Source of the DNA: CAWJNF01 sp963844235
GTDB taxonomy: Bacteria > Actinomycetota > Thermoleophilia > Gaiellales > Gaiellaceae
Assembly: GCA_963844235.1 (NCBI GenBank)
Contig: CAWJNF010000008.1
Location: forward strand, 372,001-436,000
Length of the DNA: 64,000 nt
Reading direction: 5' to 3'
The position numbers were made by a program, and so were the translations under genes. Below, piece by piece: positions 41,039-49,096 of this stretch (the stretch's first letter is position 1; each line of letters opens with the position of its first letter). The notes beneath the pieces are model-generated. The model worked only from the letters and a program-made list of their open reading frames with translations, had not been told where the DNA came from and did not search any database.

Positions 41039-41803
41039 GTGATCGTCGCCGCCCTGTACGACATCCACGGCAACATCGCGGCCCTCGACGCCGTGCTCGC
41101 CGATGTCCGCCTCGAGCGCGTCGACGCCGTCGTCATCGGCGGTGATGTGGCCTGGGGGCCGTTTCCGGCCGAGACGGTCGAGCGGCTCATGGGGCTGGAC
41201 GGAGCGGTGCGGCTCGTGCGCGGCAACTGCGACCGCGAGATGGTCGAGGCCTTCGACGCCGGTGCGAGCGCTGGGAGTGTCCCCGATGCCACGGCCGAGT
41301 CCGTCGCGCCCTGGGCCGCTGAGCGGCTCACACGCGTCCAGCGGGACTTCCTTGCCTCGTTCGAGCCGACGGCAACCCTCGAGGTGGAGGGGCTCGGGCG
41401 CACCCTCTTCTGCCATGCGACGCCGTCGAGCGACGAAGCGCGCTTCACGAGGCTGACGCCCGCCGCAGAGGTCGCCGACCTCCTCGGCGACGTCGAGGCC
41501 GGCGTGGTCGTGTGCGGGCACACGCACATGCAGTTCGAGCGCCGGGTCGGCCCGACACGCGTCGTCAACGCAGGCAGTGTCGGCTTCGCGTACGAGACGC
41601 AACCGGGCGCGTACTGGGCGCTTCTCGGGCCGGAGGTGGCGTTCCGCCGAACGAGCTACGATCTCGACCGGGCCGCGGCGGCCGTTCGGGCGAGCGGCTT
41701 CCCGTTGCCGAGGTTCGCCGAGGAGAACATCCTCACCGTGCCTTCACCCGACGAGGTGGAGCGGGAGTTCGAGCGTCTACGCCGTGAGGGCCGCGGTCCC
41801 TAG
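41039..41803 (+). CDS. Metallophosphoesterase (YfcE/DUF2156-like calcineurin fold)
   Basis: A 254-residue dimetal phosphoesterase. The ligands are visible: ALYDIHGN (DxH), VIGGDVAWGPFP (GGDxxxxGP), RGNCDRE (GN[HC]D), LFCHATPSSD (His), and VVCGHTHMQFER (GHTH). It resembles bacterial YfcE/phosphodiesterase-type single-domain enzymes; the natural substrate is unknown. The GTG 41039 lies after a five-codon frame ATGACGGTGGCGCGGTGA that overlaps both the upstream stop and this start. Confidence 0.87.
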   Translation: MIVAALYDIHGNIAALDAVLADVRLERVDAVVIGGDVAWGPFPAETVERLMGLDGAVRLVRGNCDREMVEAFDAGASAGSVPDATAESVAPWAAERLTRVQRDFLASFEPTATLEVEGLGRTLFCHATPSSDEARFTRLTPAAEVADLLGDVEAGVVVCGHTHMQFERRVGPTRVVNAGSVGFAYETQPGAYWALLGPEVAFRRTSYDLDRAAAAVRASGFPLPRFAEENILTVPSPDEVEREFERLRREGRGP

Positions 41804-41821
41804 GTGGAGCCGGGGGAGGCA

Positions 41822-42073
41822 TTAGGCAGCCAGACGCTCGAGCTCACCCTCGCGGTCGAGCCTCCAGAGCTCCAGGAAGCCGCCGATCGGCCGGTCGTCG
41901 ATGACGATCTGGGGGACCGTCCAGCCGCCGGTGAGGTCGTACAGCCGCTCGCGGAACGCCGGCTGCTCGTCGATGCGGACTTCGTCGAACGGGAGGCCGC
42001 GTTGCCGGAGCAACTGCTTCGCCCGTTCGCAGTAGCCGCACCAGTCGGTGCTGTAGACGGTGATCTGCGCCAT
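41822..42073 (-). CDS. Glutaredoxin-like protein
   Basis: An 83-residue thioredoxin-fold protein with the active site WCGYCERAKQLL, cis-Pro in WTVPQIVIDD, and GGFLELWRLD at the end. It is likely a glutaredoxin or mycoredoxin-type thiol oxidoreductase; CGYC rather than CPYC leaves the partner thiol open. The ATG at 42073 is preceded by a clear GGAGG (5-9 nt upstream), so the mRNA is leadered. An upstream in-frame start would add 20 Arg-rich residues with no match. Confidence 0.88.
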   Translation of the reverse strand: MAQITVYSTDWCGYCERAKQLLRQRGLPFDEVRIDEQPAFRERLYDLTGGWTVPQIVIDDRPIGGFLELWRLDREGELERLAA

Positions 42074-42123
42074 CACCTCCAGAACGAGCGCGCGGGCTCG
42101 CGGATTCCGCCGAGGCTGCGAAC

Positions 42124-42129
42124 TACACT
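42124..42129 (+). promoter_or_regulatory. -10 hexamer TACACT, leaderless-type, for recO
   Basis: TACACT ends 6 nt before the recO GTG, in the divergent gap with the glutaredoxin gene. Confidence 0.5.
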
Positions 42130-42135
42130 GCATCC

Positions 42136-42888
42136 GTGGGCTCCCGGACCTACCGGACGCAGGCCGTCGTCCTGCGCTCGCTGCGGTTCGGCGAGGCAGA
42201 CAGGATCCTCCATCTGTTCACGTCGGAGCGCGGCAGGGTCGGTGCGATCGCGAAGGGAGTCCGGCGCACCCGCTCTCGCGTCGGCGCCCGGCTCGAGCCG
42301 TTCAGCCAGGTCGCGCTGCACCTTCACGAGGGGCGCGGCGAGCTCGCCACCGTGACCCAGGTCGATCTGATCCGCTCGCACCAGAGCCTGGCGCTGAATC
42401 CGTCCCGCCTCAGGGCCGGGTCGATCGGGCTCGAGGCCGTGCTCCGCCTCTTCATCGAGCACGACGCGAATCCGCGCGCGTTCCATGCGACCTGTCGCTT
42501 CCTCGACCTCCTCGATGCCCCCGGCGAGCCGGAGGAGCTCCCCCCGGATCCTGCTCTCGACCCGCTCACCCTCTCCTTCCAGCTCAAGCTGCTGTGGCTG
42601 GCCGGCTACTTGCCTCACCTCGCGAGCTGTGCGGGATGTGGCCAGCCCGGCGCGCTCGTGGCCTTCTCGGCCGCGGCCGGCGGAGGCGTGTGCGTGGAGT
42701 GCGCGGGCGGGGCGCTGCCGCTCTCGGCCGCGGGCTTCCGCGGTGTCCGCGGCCTGCTCGAGCGCCCGCTCGGCGAGGCGCGGGAGGCAGGTCTCACGAA
42801 CAGGGCCGCACGGGAGACGCTGCGGGTGATCGAAGCCCTCTACGAGTACCACGGCGGCTTTCGCCTACGGACGCTTGCCGCCCGCTGA
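42136..42888 (+). CDS. recO: DNA repair protein RecO
   Basis: A 250-residue RecO that helps RecR/RecF load RecA on gapped DNA. The OB-fold N-terminus is SRTYRTQAVVLRSLRFGEADRILHLFTSERGRVGAIAKGVRRTRS; the helical domain carries the zinc-type cysteines CAGCGQPG and CVECAGG. Length is standard. GTG 42136 fits the family N-terminus and the promoter. Confidence 0.94.
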   Translation: MGSRTYRTQAVVLRSLRFGEADRILHLFTSERGRVGAIAKGVRRTRSRVGARLEPFSQVALHLHEGRGELATVTQVDLIRSHQSLALNPSRLRAGSIGLEAVLRLFIEHDANPRAFHATCRFLDLLDAPGEPEELPPDPALDPLTLSFQLKLLWLAGYLPHLASCAGCGQPGALVAFSAAAGGGVCVECAGGALPLSAAGFRGVRGLLERPLGEAREAGLTNRAARETLRVIEALYEYHGGFRLRTLAAR

Positions 42889-42891
42889 CGG

Positions 42892-44238
42892 ATGATGTGG
42901 AATCGCGTGCTGATCGCCGCGATGGCGGCGTCGGTGGCAGTCGCCTTCGCGGACTCGTCGATCGTCGTGCTCGCGCTCCCGGAGCTCTACGTCGCGCTGG
43001 ACACGTCGATCGTCGGCATCTCGTGGGTGATCACGGCGTACAACCTCGTGGTCTTCGTCGCGACGTTCGCGCTGCTCCCTGTGGCTCGTCGGGTGCGCCC
43101 GGCGCCGCTCGTCCTGGCCGGCCTGGTCGTGTTCCTCGCCGCGTCGATCGCCTGCGGCTTCTCCGACGGGCTCACGTTCTTGATCGCGGCACGGGCCGTT
43201 CAGGGCCTCGGCGGCGCCATGCTCCTGGCCGGATCGCTCCCGCTGCTCGCCGGGCTGTGCGGGTCGGCCGGACGCGGGATCGCCGTCTGGGTGACGGCCG
43301 GGACGCTTGGCGCGACGTTCGGGCCGGCAGCCGGCGGGCTTCTGACGGAGCTGTTCGACTGGCGCGCGATCTTCTTCGCCCAGGCGCCGGTCGCTGCTCT
43401 CGCGATCGGCGGGGCGCTGCGCCGCCTCGACCTGCCGGCGCCGCCGCGTGGCGGCGCTCGGCCGCGGGGGTTCGCCGCCGCGAACATCGCGCTGGTCTTC
43501 CTCTTCGCCGCGCTCGTCGGAGCGCTGTTCCTGGCCGTTCTGATGATCGTCACCGTGTGGGACTTCGGGCCCCTCGCCGGCGCCGGCATCGTCAGCCTGC
43601 TTCCCCTCGCGGCCCTCGCAGTGCGGCCGCTCGCGACCCGGCTCCCCGGCAGCCTCGACGCCGTCGGCGGAAGCATTCTCCTGGCGGGCGGCCTCGTGGG
43701 GCTTGCGCTGCTGCCGGCCTCGAGCGCGTGGTACGCGGGACCGGCTCTGGCGATCTGCGGGGCCGGTCTCGGGCTCGTCCTGCCGACGCTCACGCACGCT
43801 TCGGTCAGCGAGATCGTCGGCCTCGCGTGGAGCGGCACGCTGTCCGTCGGCACGCGTCATGCTGGGCTCGTGCTCGGGCTCGTGCTCATCGCGCCGCTCC
43901 TCGGATACGAGCTCGACCGTGGCGGCACGCGGGCCACGCTCGGTGCCGCCGAGGTGATCATCGAAGCCCCGCTCCCGTTGACCACGAAGATTCCGATTGC
44001 GCTCGACATGCGCGACGCCTTCGAGCAGACGCCCGAGGGCGAGATCCCGGATCTCGTAGCACCGTTCGAGGAGAACGGTGCCGCCGACGACCCGCAGGTG
44101 GCCGCCGTCCAGGAGGACCTTCTGGAGGCCATTCGCGCTCCCCTCACCCGTAGCTTCCGGACGTCGTTCTTCCTCTCCGCCGCGTTCGCGCTGCTCGTGC
44201 TCGTCCCGGTGCTCGCGCGGCGAAAGGATCTGGCATGA
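42892..44238 (+). CDS. MFS transporter, DHA2-like
   Basis: A 448-residue major facilitator transporter. The N-terminal half follows the DHA2 drug:H+ antiporter pattern: ADSSIVVLALPELYVALDTSIVGISWVITAYNLV, and the motif C region GTLGATFGPAAGGLLTELFDWRAIFF. About eleven to twelve hydrophobic helices can be counted. After helix ~11 there is an unusual ~75-residue hydrophilic acidic insertion (IPIALDMRDAFEQTPEGEIPDLVAPFEENGAADDP) before the last helix SFFLSAAFALLVLVPVLA. No substrate can be named. The next gene overlaps its stop. Confidence 0.85.
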   Translation: MMWNRVLIAAMAASVAVAFADSSIVVLALPELYVALDTSIVGISWVITAYNLVVFVATFALLPVARRVRPAPLVLAGLVVFLAASIACGFSDGLTFLIAARAVQGLGGAMLLAGSLPLLAGLCGSAGRGIAVWVTAGTLGATFGPAAGGLLTELFDWRAIFFAQAPVAALAIGGALRRLDLPAPPRGGARPRGFAAANIALVFLFAALVGALFLAVLMIVTVWDFGPLAGAGIVSLLPLAALAVRPLATRLPGSLDAVGGSILLAGGLVGLALLPASSAWYAGPALAICGAGLGLVLPTLTHASVSEIVGLAWSGTLSVGTRHAGLVLGLVLIAPLLGYELDRGGTRATLGAAEVIIEAPLPLTTKIPIALDMRDAFEQTPEGEIPDLVAPFEENGAADDPQVAAVQEDLLEAIRAPLTRSFRTSFFLSAAFALLVLVPVLARRKDLA

Positions 44239-44693
44239 AGCGCCATCTCGTCGCGTTCGGGGTGCTGGGGGCGCTGTTCGCTGCGGCGGCCGCGCTGATC
44301 ATCGTCGAGCTCGTTCGCGGCGCGCCGTCATACGGGGCGGTCGAGCAGGAGGATCCGTGCACCGCTGTCGAGCAGTTCCCGGGCGAGGGGCTCGACGCGT
44401 CGCTGCAGCGCATCGTGCTGTCGGGCCTGAACGGCGCCGCCTGCGAGCTCGGCGCTACCCGTGCGGAGCTCATCCTGTCGTTCGCTCCGTCGGTCGCGCC
44501 CAAGCCGATCGAGTGGGACAACGAGACGATCGAGCGGTCGGTGCGCAGCGGGCTCCTGAACGCGATCGAGGACGCGGAGGAGCGCGGCGACATCGGGGAC
44601 ATCACCGCGGCGATCCTGCGCGAGGTCGTCGAGCGGGCCCCGATCGACTGGCTGATCCGAGGCGGTCAGGAGCTCGCGGACCTGTTCGGCTAG
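44235..44693 (+). CDS. Exported or membrane-anchored protein of unknown function
   Basis: A 152-residue protein with an N-terminal membrane segment (HLVAFGVLGALFAAAAALIIVEL) and an extracytoplasmic helical domain with two cysteines (DPCTAVEQFPGEG, GAACELGATRAELILSF). I do not recognise a family. The ATG overlaps the MFS stop (ATGA), so it is coupled to the transporter and may be its accessory subunit; that is inference. Confidence 0.65.
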   Translation: MKRHLVAFGVLGALFAAAAALIIVELVRGAPSYGAVEQEDPCTAVEQFPGEGLDASLQRIVLSGLNGAACELGATRAELILSFAPSVAPKPIEWDNETIERSVRSGLLNAIEDAEERGDIGDITAAILREVVERAPIDWLIRGGQELADLFG

Positions 44694-44698
44694 CACTC

Positions 44699-44714
44699 GG
44701 CGCCGGCAGGCGCC
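44699..44714. terminator. Hairpin between convergent genes
   Basis: GGCGCC, loop GGCA, GGCGCC lies in the 30-nt gap between two convergent stops (the 152-residue protein gene and the esterase gene). It could terminate both directions. Confidence 0.45.
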
Positions 44715-44723
44715 AAAGCGAAG

Positions 44724-45749
44724 CTACGGCGAGAGGCGCTCGGCGAGGTAGCGAAGCGCGAGCGGGTAGCGATACTCGATCCCGAAGTGGCCGGCGTCGA
44801 ACAGCTCGCAGCGAACATCCGTGACGCCGATCGCCTCGAGCTCGCGACGGAACGCCTCGGCTCCGAGATCGAGGAACCACTCGTCGCGCCTCCCGGCGTC
44901 GAGATAGATCGCCTTCAGAGACCGGAGCGCGTCGGCATGGTGGCGCACCATTCGCACCGGGTCGTGCTCGAGCCACCGTGCCCAGACCTCGTCGACCATG
45001 CGCCCGGTGGCGACGTCGAACGGCAGGCGAACAGTGCCGTCCGGGTCGGCCGAGTAGCAGGCGGCCATGGCCCAGACCTCGACCAGGACCACCTCGTCGT
45101 CGGCGAGGGGAACGGGGCGGGATCGGAACGCCTCCCAGAAGCGTTCGTAGGAGCCGCCGTAGCGGTCACGCAACAGGCGCGCGACCGTGCCCCACTCATG
45201 GCCCGCGGACAGCTCGAACAGCGTGTCGCCCGCATGCGAGGCGAGGCCGCCGAAGACGTCGGGGCGCAGCATGCAGCTGACCATCGCGCCGTAGCCGCCG
45301 CTCGACTTCCCGGCGATGCCGCGATGGTCGCGCGAGGCGAGCGTGCGATAGCGAGCGTCTACCCAGGAGACGACGTCCTCGCAGAGGTAGGTGTGGTAGC
45401 GGCCGGTCCCGGGCGAGTCGACGAACTGGCTCCCGCCCAGCGACGTCCACGCGTCGACGAGGACGACGATGGAGGGCGGGACGTCCTCGCCCGCGAAGAG
45501 CGCGTCGAGCCGCTCGATCGAGGTCGGGCGGAAGGCGACGCGGTTCCGCCACATGTCGACCTGCCCGGTGAAGCCCTGGATGACGTACAGCACCGGGAAG
45601 CGTCGCTCGGGCTCCGCGTCGTAGGAGGGCGGCAGGTACACCCAGATCGGGCGTGCGCTCGGATCGCCCAGAGGGTTGCCGCGCAACGCCTCGCTGTCGA
45701 TCTCCGCCTCGTCGAGCTGCCCTGCGAGCGGCATTCCCCACGGCTCCAT
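44724..45749 (-). CDS. Putative esterase (alpha/beta hydrolase, esterase D type)
   Basis: A 341-residue serine esterase of the esterase D/enterochelin-esterase fold. RPIWVYLPPSYDAEPERRFPVLYVIQGFTG is the family entry; the nucleophile elbow is GIAGKSSGGYGAMV (the first Ser of SSGG by alignment), and the acid and His are expected near DAGRRDEWF and FDAGHFGIEYRY. It has no signal peptide. The start is taken as ATG 45749 (MEPWGMPLAGQ); upstream residues of the open frame look non-coding. It is divergent from glyQ. Confidence 0.82.
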   Translation of the reverse strand: MEPWGMPLAGQLDEAEIDSEALRGNPLGDPSARPIWVYLPPSYDAEPERRFPVLYVIQGFTGQVDMWRNRVAFRPTSIERLDALFAGEDVPPSIVVLVDAWTSLGGSQFVDSPGTGRYHTYLCEDVVSWVDARYRTLASRDHRGIAGKSSGGYGAMVSCMLRPDVFGGLASHAGDTLFELSAGHEWGTVARLLRDRYGGSYERFWEAFRSRPVPLADDEVVLVEVWAMAACYSADPDGTVRLPFDVATGRMVDEVWARWLEHDPVRMVRHHADALRSLKAIYLDAGRRDEWFLDLGAEAFRRELEAIGVTDVRCELFDAGHFGIEYRYPLALRYLAERLSP

Positions 45750-45769
45750 ACGCCCCGTTCTCCCCTCAG

Positions 45770-45775
45770 TAGGAT
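45770..45775 (+). promoter_or_regulatory. -10 hexamer TAGGAT, leaderless-type, for glyQ
   Basis: TAGGAT ends 6 nt before the glyQ GTG, in the 32-nt divergent gap with the esterase gene. Confidence 0.55.
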
Positions 45776-45781
45776 GGTCGC

Positions 45782-46684
45782 GTGGCCGCGCCCAACTTTC
45801 AGGAGATGATCGCAGCACTGCAGCAGTACTGGATGGATCGGGGCTGCGTGACGATGCAGGCCTACCACACCGAGGTCGGCGCGGGCACGTTCAACCCGGC
45901 CACGGCGCTCCGTTGTCTCGGCCCGACACCGTGGCGGACGGCGTACGTCGAGCCGGTGATCCGCCCGGCCGACGGGCGCTACGGCGAGAACCCGTTCCGC
46001 TTCCAGCACTACTTCCAGTACCAGGTGATCCTCAAGCCCGCGCCCGCAGACGTGCTCGACCTCTACTTCGCGTCGCTCGAGAGCATCGGCATCGACGTCC
46101 GGGCGCACGACGTTCGGCTGGTCGAGGACGACTGGGAGGGGCCCACCCTGGGAGCCTGGGGGCTCGGCTGGGAGGTCTGGATCGACGGCATGGAGGTAAC
46201 CCAGTTCACGTACTTCCAGCAGTTCGGCGGTCTCGACCTCGACCTGATTCCGGCTGAGATCACGTACGGCCTGGAGCGGCTGGCGATGTTCCTGCAAGGG
46301 AAGCGCAGCGCTTTCGAGCTCGAGTGGGCGCCCGGCGTCACCTGGGGCGACGTCTACCGCGAGAGCGAGCGCCAGTGGTCGACGTACAACTTCGAGCACG
46401 CCCCGGTCGAGACCCTCATGCGGCGTTTCGCCGAGCACGAGGCTGAGTGTGGCCAGCTGCTGGAAGCGCGCCTACCGCTCCCGGCATACGACCAGGTGCT
46501 CAAGTGCTCCCACGCGTTCAACCTCCTCGACGCGCGCGGCGCGATCTCGGTGACCGAGCGCGCGGCGTACATCGGCCGCGTGCGAGCCTTGGCGAGGCGC
46601 GTCGCGCAGCTCTACGTGGAGATGGAGAGCACAGCGGACGAGGCGGAGGAGGCCGGCCTCGAGCATGCCGACGCTGCTGTTTGA
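45782..46684 (+). CDS. glyQ: Glycyl-tRNA synthetase alpha subunit
   Basis: A 300-residue class II catalytic alpha chain of the tetrameric (alpha2beta2) GlyRS. NFQEMIAALQQYWMDRGCVTMQAYHTEVGAGTFNPATALRCLGPTPWRTAYVEPVIRPADGRYGENPFRFQHYFQYQVILKP is near-invariant in the family; WEVWIDGMEVTQFTYFQQFGG and AEITYGLERLAM follow. Its end overlaps glyS by 20 nt. Most well-known actinobacteria use the unrelated alpha2 GlyRS, so this form is a lineage marker. Confidence 0.97.
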   Translation: MAAPNFQEMIAALQQYWMDRGCVTMQAYHTEVGAGTFNPATALRCLGPTPWRTAYVEPVIRPADGRYGENPFRFQHYFQYQVILKPAPADVLDLYFASLESIGIDVRAHDVRLVEDDWEGPTLGAWGLGWEVWIDGMEVTQFTYFQQFGGLDLDLIPAEITYGLERLAMFLQGKRSAFELEWAPGVTWGDVYRESERQWSTYNFEHAPVETLMRRFAEHEAECGQLLEARLPLPAYDQVLKCSHAFNLLDARGAISVTERAAYIGRVRALARRVAQLYVEMESTADEAEEAGLEHADAAV

Positions 46685-48623
46685 GATCGGGTGCGAGGAG
46701 CTGCCGGCGTCGGCCTGCCGGGAAGCGGAGGCGCAGCTGCCGGAGCTCTGCCGCCACCATCTCGGAGCGGAGCCGGGGAACGTCTACATCGGGCCGCGCC
46801 GGTTGACCGTCGTCGTGGACGACCTGCCGGAGCGCACGCCTGACGAGGTACGCCGCGGGCCTGCCGAACGGATCGCATTCGACGACGACGAGCCCACGAA
46901 GGCGGCAGAGGGGTTCGCCCGCGGGTTGGGGCTGACTGTCGCGGAGCTCGAGCGGCGTGACGGCCACGTCTGGGGGACGAGGCCCGGCGTCGCGCTTACC
47001 GGCGTGCTTCCCGAGCGCCTCGCCGAGGTCGTGCGCTCGCTCGCGTTCGGGAAGTCGATGCGGTGGGGCCCCGAGCTGCGCTTCTCCCGGCCGGTGCGCT
47101 GGCTGCTCGCGACGCTCGACGGCGAGGTGCTCGACGTCCCCGTCGAAGGCGTTCCGTGCGGGGGCGTGTCCTACGGCCATCGCTTCCGCCACCCCGGCCC
47201 GGTCGACATCGCCCACGGAAGCGAGTACGCCGAGCGGGTGCGAGCGGCGGGAGTGGAGCCGGACGCCGGCGCGCGCCGTGACGCCATCCTCGCCGAGCTC
47301 GACGCGATCGGGGGCTGGAGCGATCCCGGTGGCGTGCTGGAGGAGGTCGTCTACCTGGTCGAGTCCCCGCTCGTGTTGACGGGCACCTTCTCCGAGCGCT
47401 TCCTCGCGCTGCCCGAGCGCGTCGTCGTGACTGCGATGCAGTCGCACCAGCGCTACTTCCCGCTCGGAGGCGCGCGCTTCGCGTTCGTGGCCAACGGCGG
47501 CGATCCCGAGCTCGTCCGCGCCGGCAACGAGCGGGTTCTCGAGGGGCGCCTGGAGGACGCGTCCTTCACGTTCGAACGGGACGTGTCCCGTGGCATCGAC
47601 GAGCTCGCCCAGGGGCTCAGCGCGATCACGTTCGTGGCAGGAGCCGGCTCGATGGCGGACAAGACCGCGCGGCTCGAGCGACTCGTCGAGGCGCTCGCGG
47701 GCGGGGACGCGTCCCGGGAGGCCGCGCGGCTCTCCAAGGCCGATCAGGCGGCGGAGCTCGTGCGGGAGTTCCCCGACCTGGAGGGTCACATAGGCGCGGA
47801 GTACGCCCGACTGGCCGGCTACCCCGAGGCGGTCTGCAGCGCGATCGAGGAGCAGTACCTCCCCGACTCTGCCGGCGGCCCGCTGCCCGCCACGGAGCCG
47901 GGCCGGGTGCTCGCCGTGGCCGAGAAGGTCGACAGCCTCGCCGTTGCGTTCTCGCTGGGCGAGCGGCCCTCGGGCACGCGCGACCCGTACGGCCTCCGCC
48001 GGGCTGCGATCGGCCTCTGTCGCCTGGCGCTCGAGACCTCGATCGCGATCGACGCCCGCGCGCTGACGGCCCTCGCGCATCGCCTGCTCGTCGAGCAGGG
48101 CGCCGAGGTACAGGAGGAGCCTCCCGACGACGTCCACGACTTCGTGGCCGAGCGGCTCGAGGGACTGCTGCGCGTCCCGGTCGAGTTCGTGCGCGCCGCG
48201 CGCGCCTCCGGCCTCGCGCAGCTGGGCCAGATCGGAGCGCTCGCGACGGCGCTCGCCCGACTCCCGGAGCGCGAGCTCGACGCCGTGCATACGGTGTACA
48301 CGCGCTCGGACCGCCTGGCAGGGAAGCACGAGGGTGACGCGGCCGCGAGCCTCGACGGCACGCTGCTGGTCGAGGACGCCGAGGGTGAGGTGGTCGCAGC
48401 GCTCGACCGCGTCTCACCCCGGATCGAGACGGCGATCGCAGAGGACGACTTCGATACGGCCCTCGCGGCCGCCGCGGAGCTCGGCGACCCGCTCCACCGC
48501 TTCTTCGAGGACGTGCTCGTGATGGCCGACGACGCGGCAGTCCGGGCGAACCGCCTGCGCCTGCTGCTCGACGTGCGGGACACGGTCGGGCTTCTCGGCG
48601 ATTTCGGCCAGATCCCCCGATAG
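46665..48623 (+). CDS. glyS: Glycyl-tRNA synthetase beta subunit
   Basis: A 652-residue beta chain that binds tRNA-Gly. TLLFEIGCEELPASACREAEAQLPEL is the typical N-terminus; MRWGPELRFSRPVRWLLATLDGEVLDV, VVTAMQSHQRYFPL and VAEKVDSLAVAFSLGERPSGTRDPYGLRRAAIGL are family signatures (the HD-like part is present). The C-terminal DALR-like anticodon-binding helices end in VLVMADDAAVRANRLRLLLDVRDTVGLLGDFGQI. Overlapping the glyQ end, it starts at ATG 46665. Confidence 0.96.
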   Translation: MPTLLFEIGCEELPASACREAEAQLPELCRHHLGAEPGNVYIGPRRLTVVVDDLPERTPDEVRRGPAERIAFDDDEPTKAAEGFARGLGLTVAELERRDGHVWGTRPGVALTGVLPERLAEVVRSLAFGKSMRWGPELRFSRPVRWLLATLDGEVLDVPVEGVPCGGVSYGHRFRHPGPVDIAHGSEYAERVRAAGVEPDAGARRDAILAELDAIGGWSDPGGVLEEVVYLVESPLVLTGTFSERFLALPERVVVTAMQSHQRYFPLGGARFAFVANGGDPELVRAGNERVLEGRLEDASFTFERDVSRGIDELAQGLSAITFVAGAGSMADKTARLERLVEALAGGDASREAARLSKADQAAELVREFPDLEGHIGAEYARLAGYPEAVCSAIEEQYLPDSAGGPLPATEPGRVLAVAEKVDSLAVAFSLGERPSGTRDPYGLRRAAIGLCRLALETSIAIDARALTALAHRLLVEQGAEVQEEPPDDVHDFVAERLEGLLRVPVEFVRAARASGLAQLGQIGALATALARLPERELDAVHTVYTRSDRLAGKHEGDAAASLDGTLLVEDAEGEVVAALDRVSPRIETAIAEDDFDTALAAAAELGDPLHRFFEDVLVMADDAAVRANRLRLLLDVRDTVGLLGDFGQIPR

Positions 48624-48783
48624 CGGCGGCCCGCCCCGACTCGTCGCCGCGCTGGTCAGGACGCGCGTTCCGCCGAGCCTCCTGGTGGAGAAAGCCCGCC
48701 GCATGCGTGCGGAAAGTTGGCACGGATCAGGCTCACAATCGACACGATCGCCATCACTTCCGTCACATCTCGAGGGGTAGACT

Positions 48784-48807
48784 CCCGCCCCCTCCCACAA
48801 GGGCGGG
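48784..48807. repeat. GC hairpin in the glyS-PPDK regulator gap
   Basis: Arms CCCGCCC and GGGCGGG with a 10-nt loop lie 160 nt after glyS. The 473-nt gap (48624-49096) otherwise holds MITE copy D and no convincing gene; TAGACT at 48778-48783 resembles a -10 but has no start codon behind it. Confidence 0.35.
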
Positions 48808-48999
48808 GGGTGGGTCCTGAGGGCAGGAGGCCTTCGACTCGGCGCCCAGGTCCGGCCGCTCCCCCCGCAGCACCGGCCCGCCCGTCTCCGGGGCGGCGGC
48901 GTCCCGAGCGGGCGGGGTCGACCGGCGACCGCGTGATCGCGACCTCAGTCCGGATCGCAACCGCCCGGGCACGGCGATCACCGATCGGCCGGCCAGAGG

Positions 49000-49087
49000 C
49001 TAGATGGTTGATTCGACGAGATCCGTCTCCGCCGGGGCGTCAGATGTCGCATCCGGCCGCGCGTGGATCGTGGAATCAATCATCTAG
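49000..49087. mobile_element. MITE-like element, copy D (short, inverted)
   Basis: An 88-bp element with ends CTAGATGGTTGATTCGACGA and, read inward from the right, CTAGATGATTGATTCCACGA. The left interior (GAGATCCG, CTCCGCCGGGGCGTCAG) is the reverse complement of the right interior of copy B, so it is inverted and internally deleted. Its right CTAG supplies part of the -10 of the PPDK regulator gene. Confidence 0.82.
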
Positions 49088-49090
49088 GCT
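49085..49090 (+). promoter_or_regulatory. -10 hexamer TAGGCT, formed at the MITE copy D edge
   Basis: TAGGCT ends 6 nt before the GTG at 49097; its TAG is the end of the CTAG bordering MITE copy D, just as in copy B. Confidence 0.6.
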
Positions 49091-49096
49091 CCCGGT

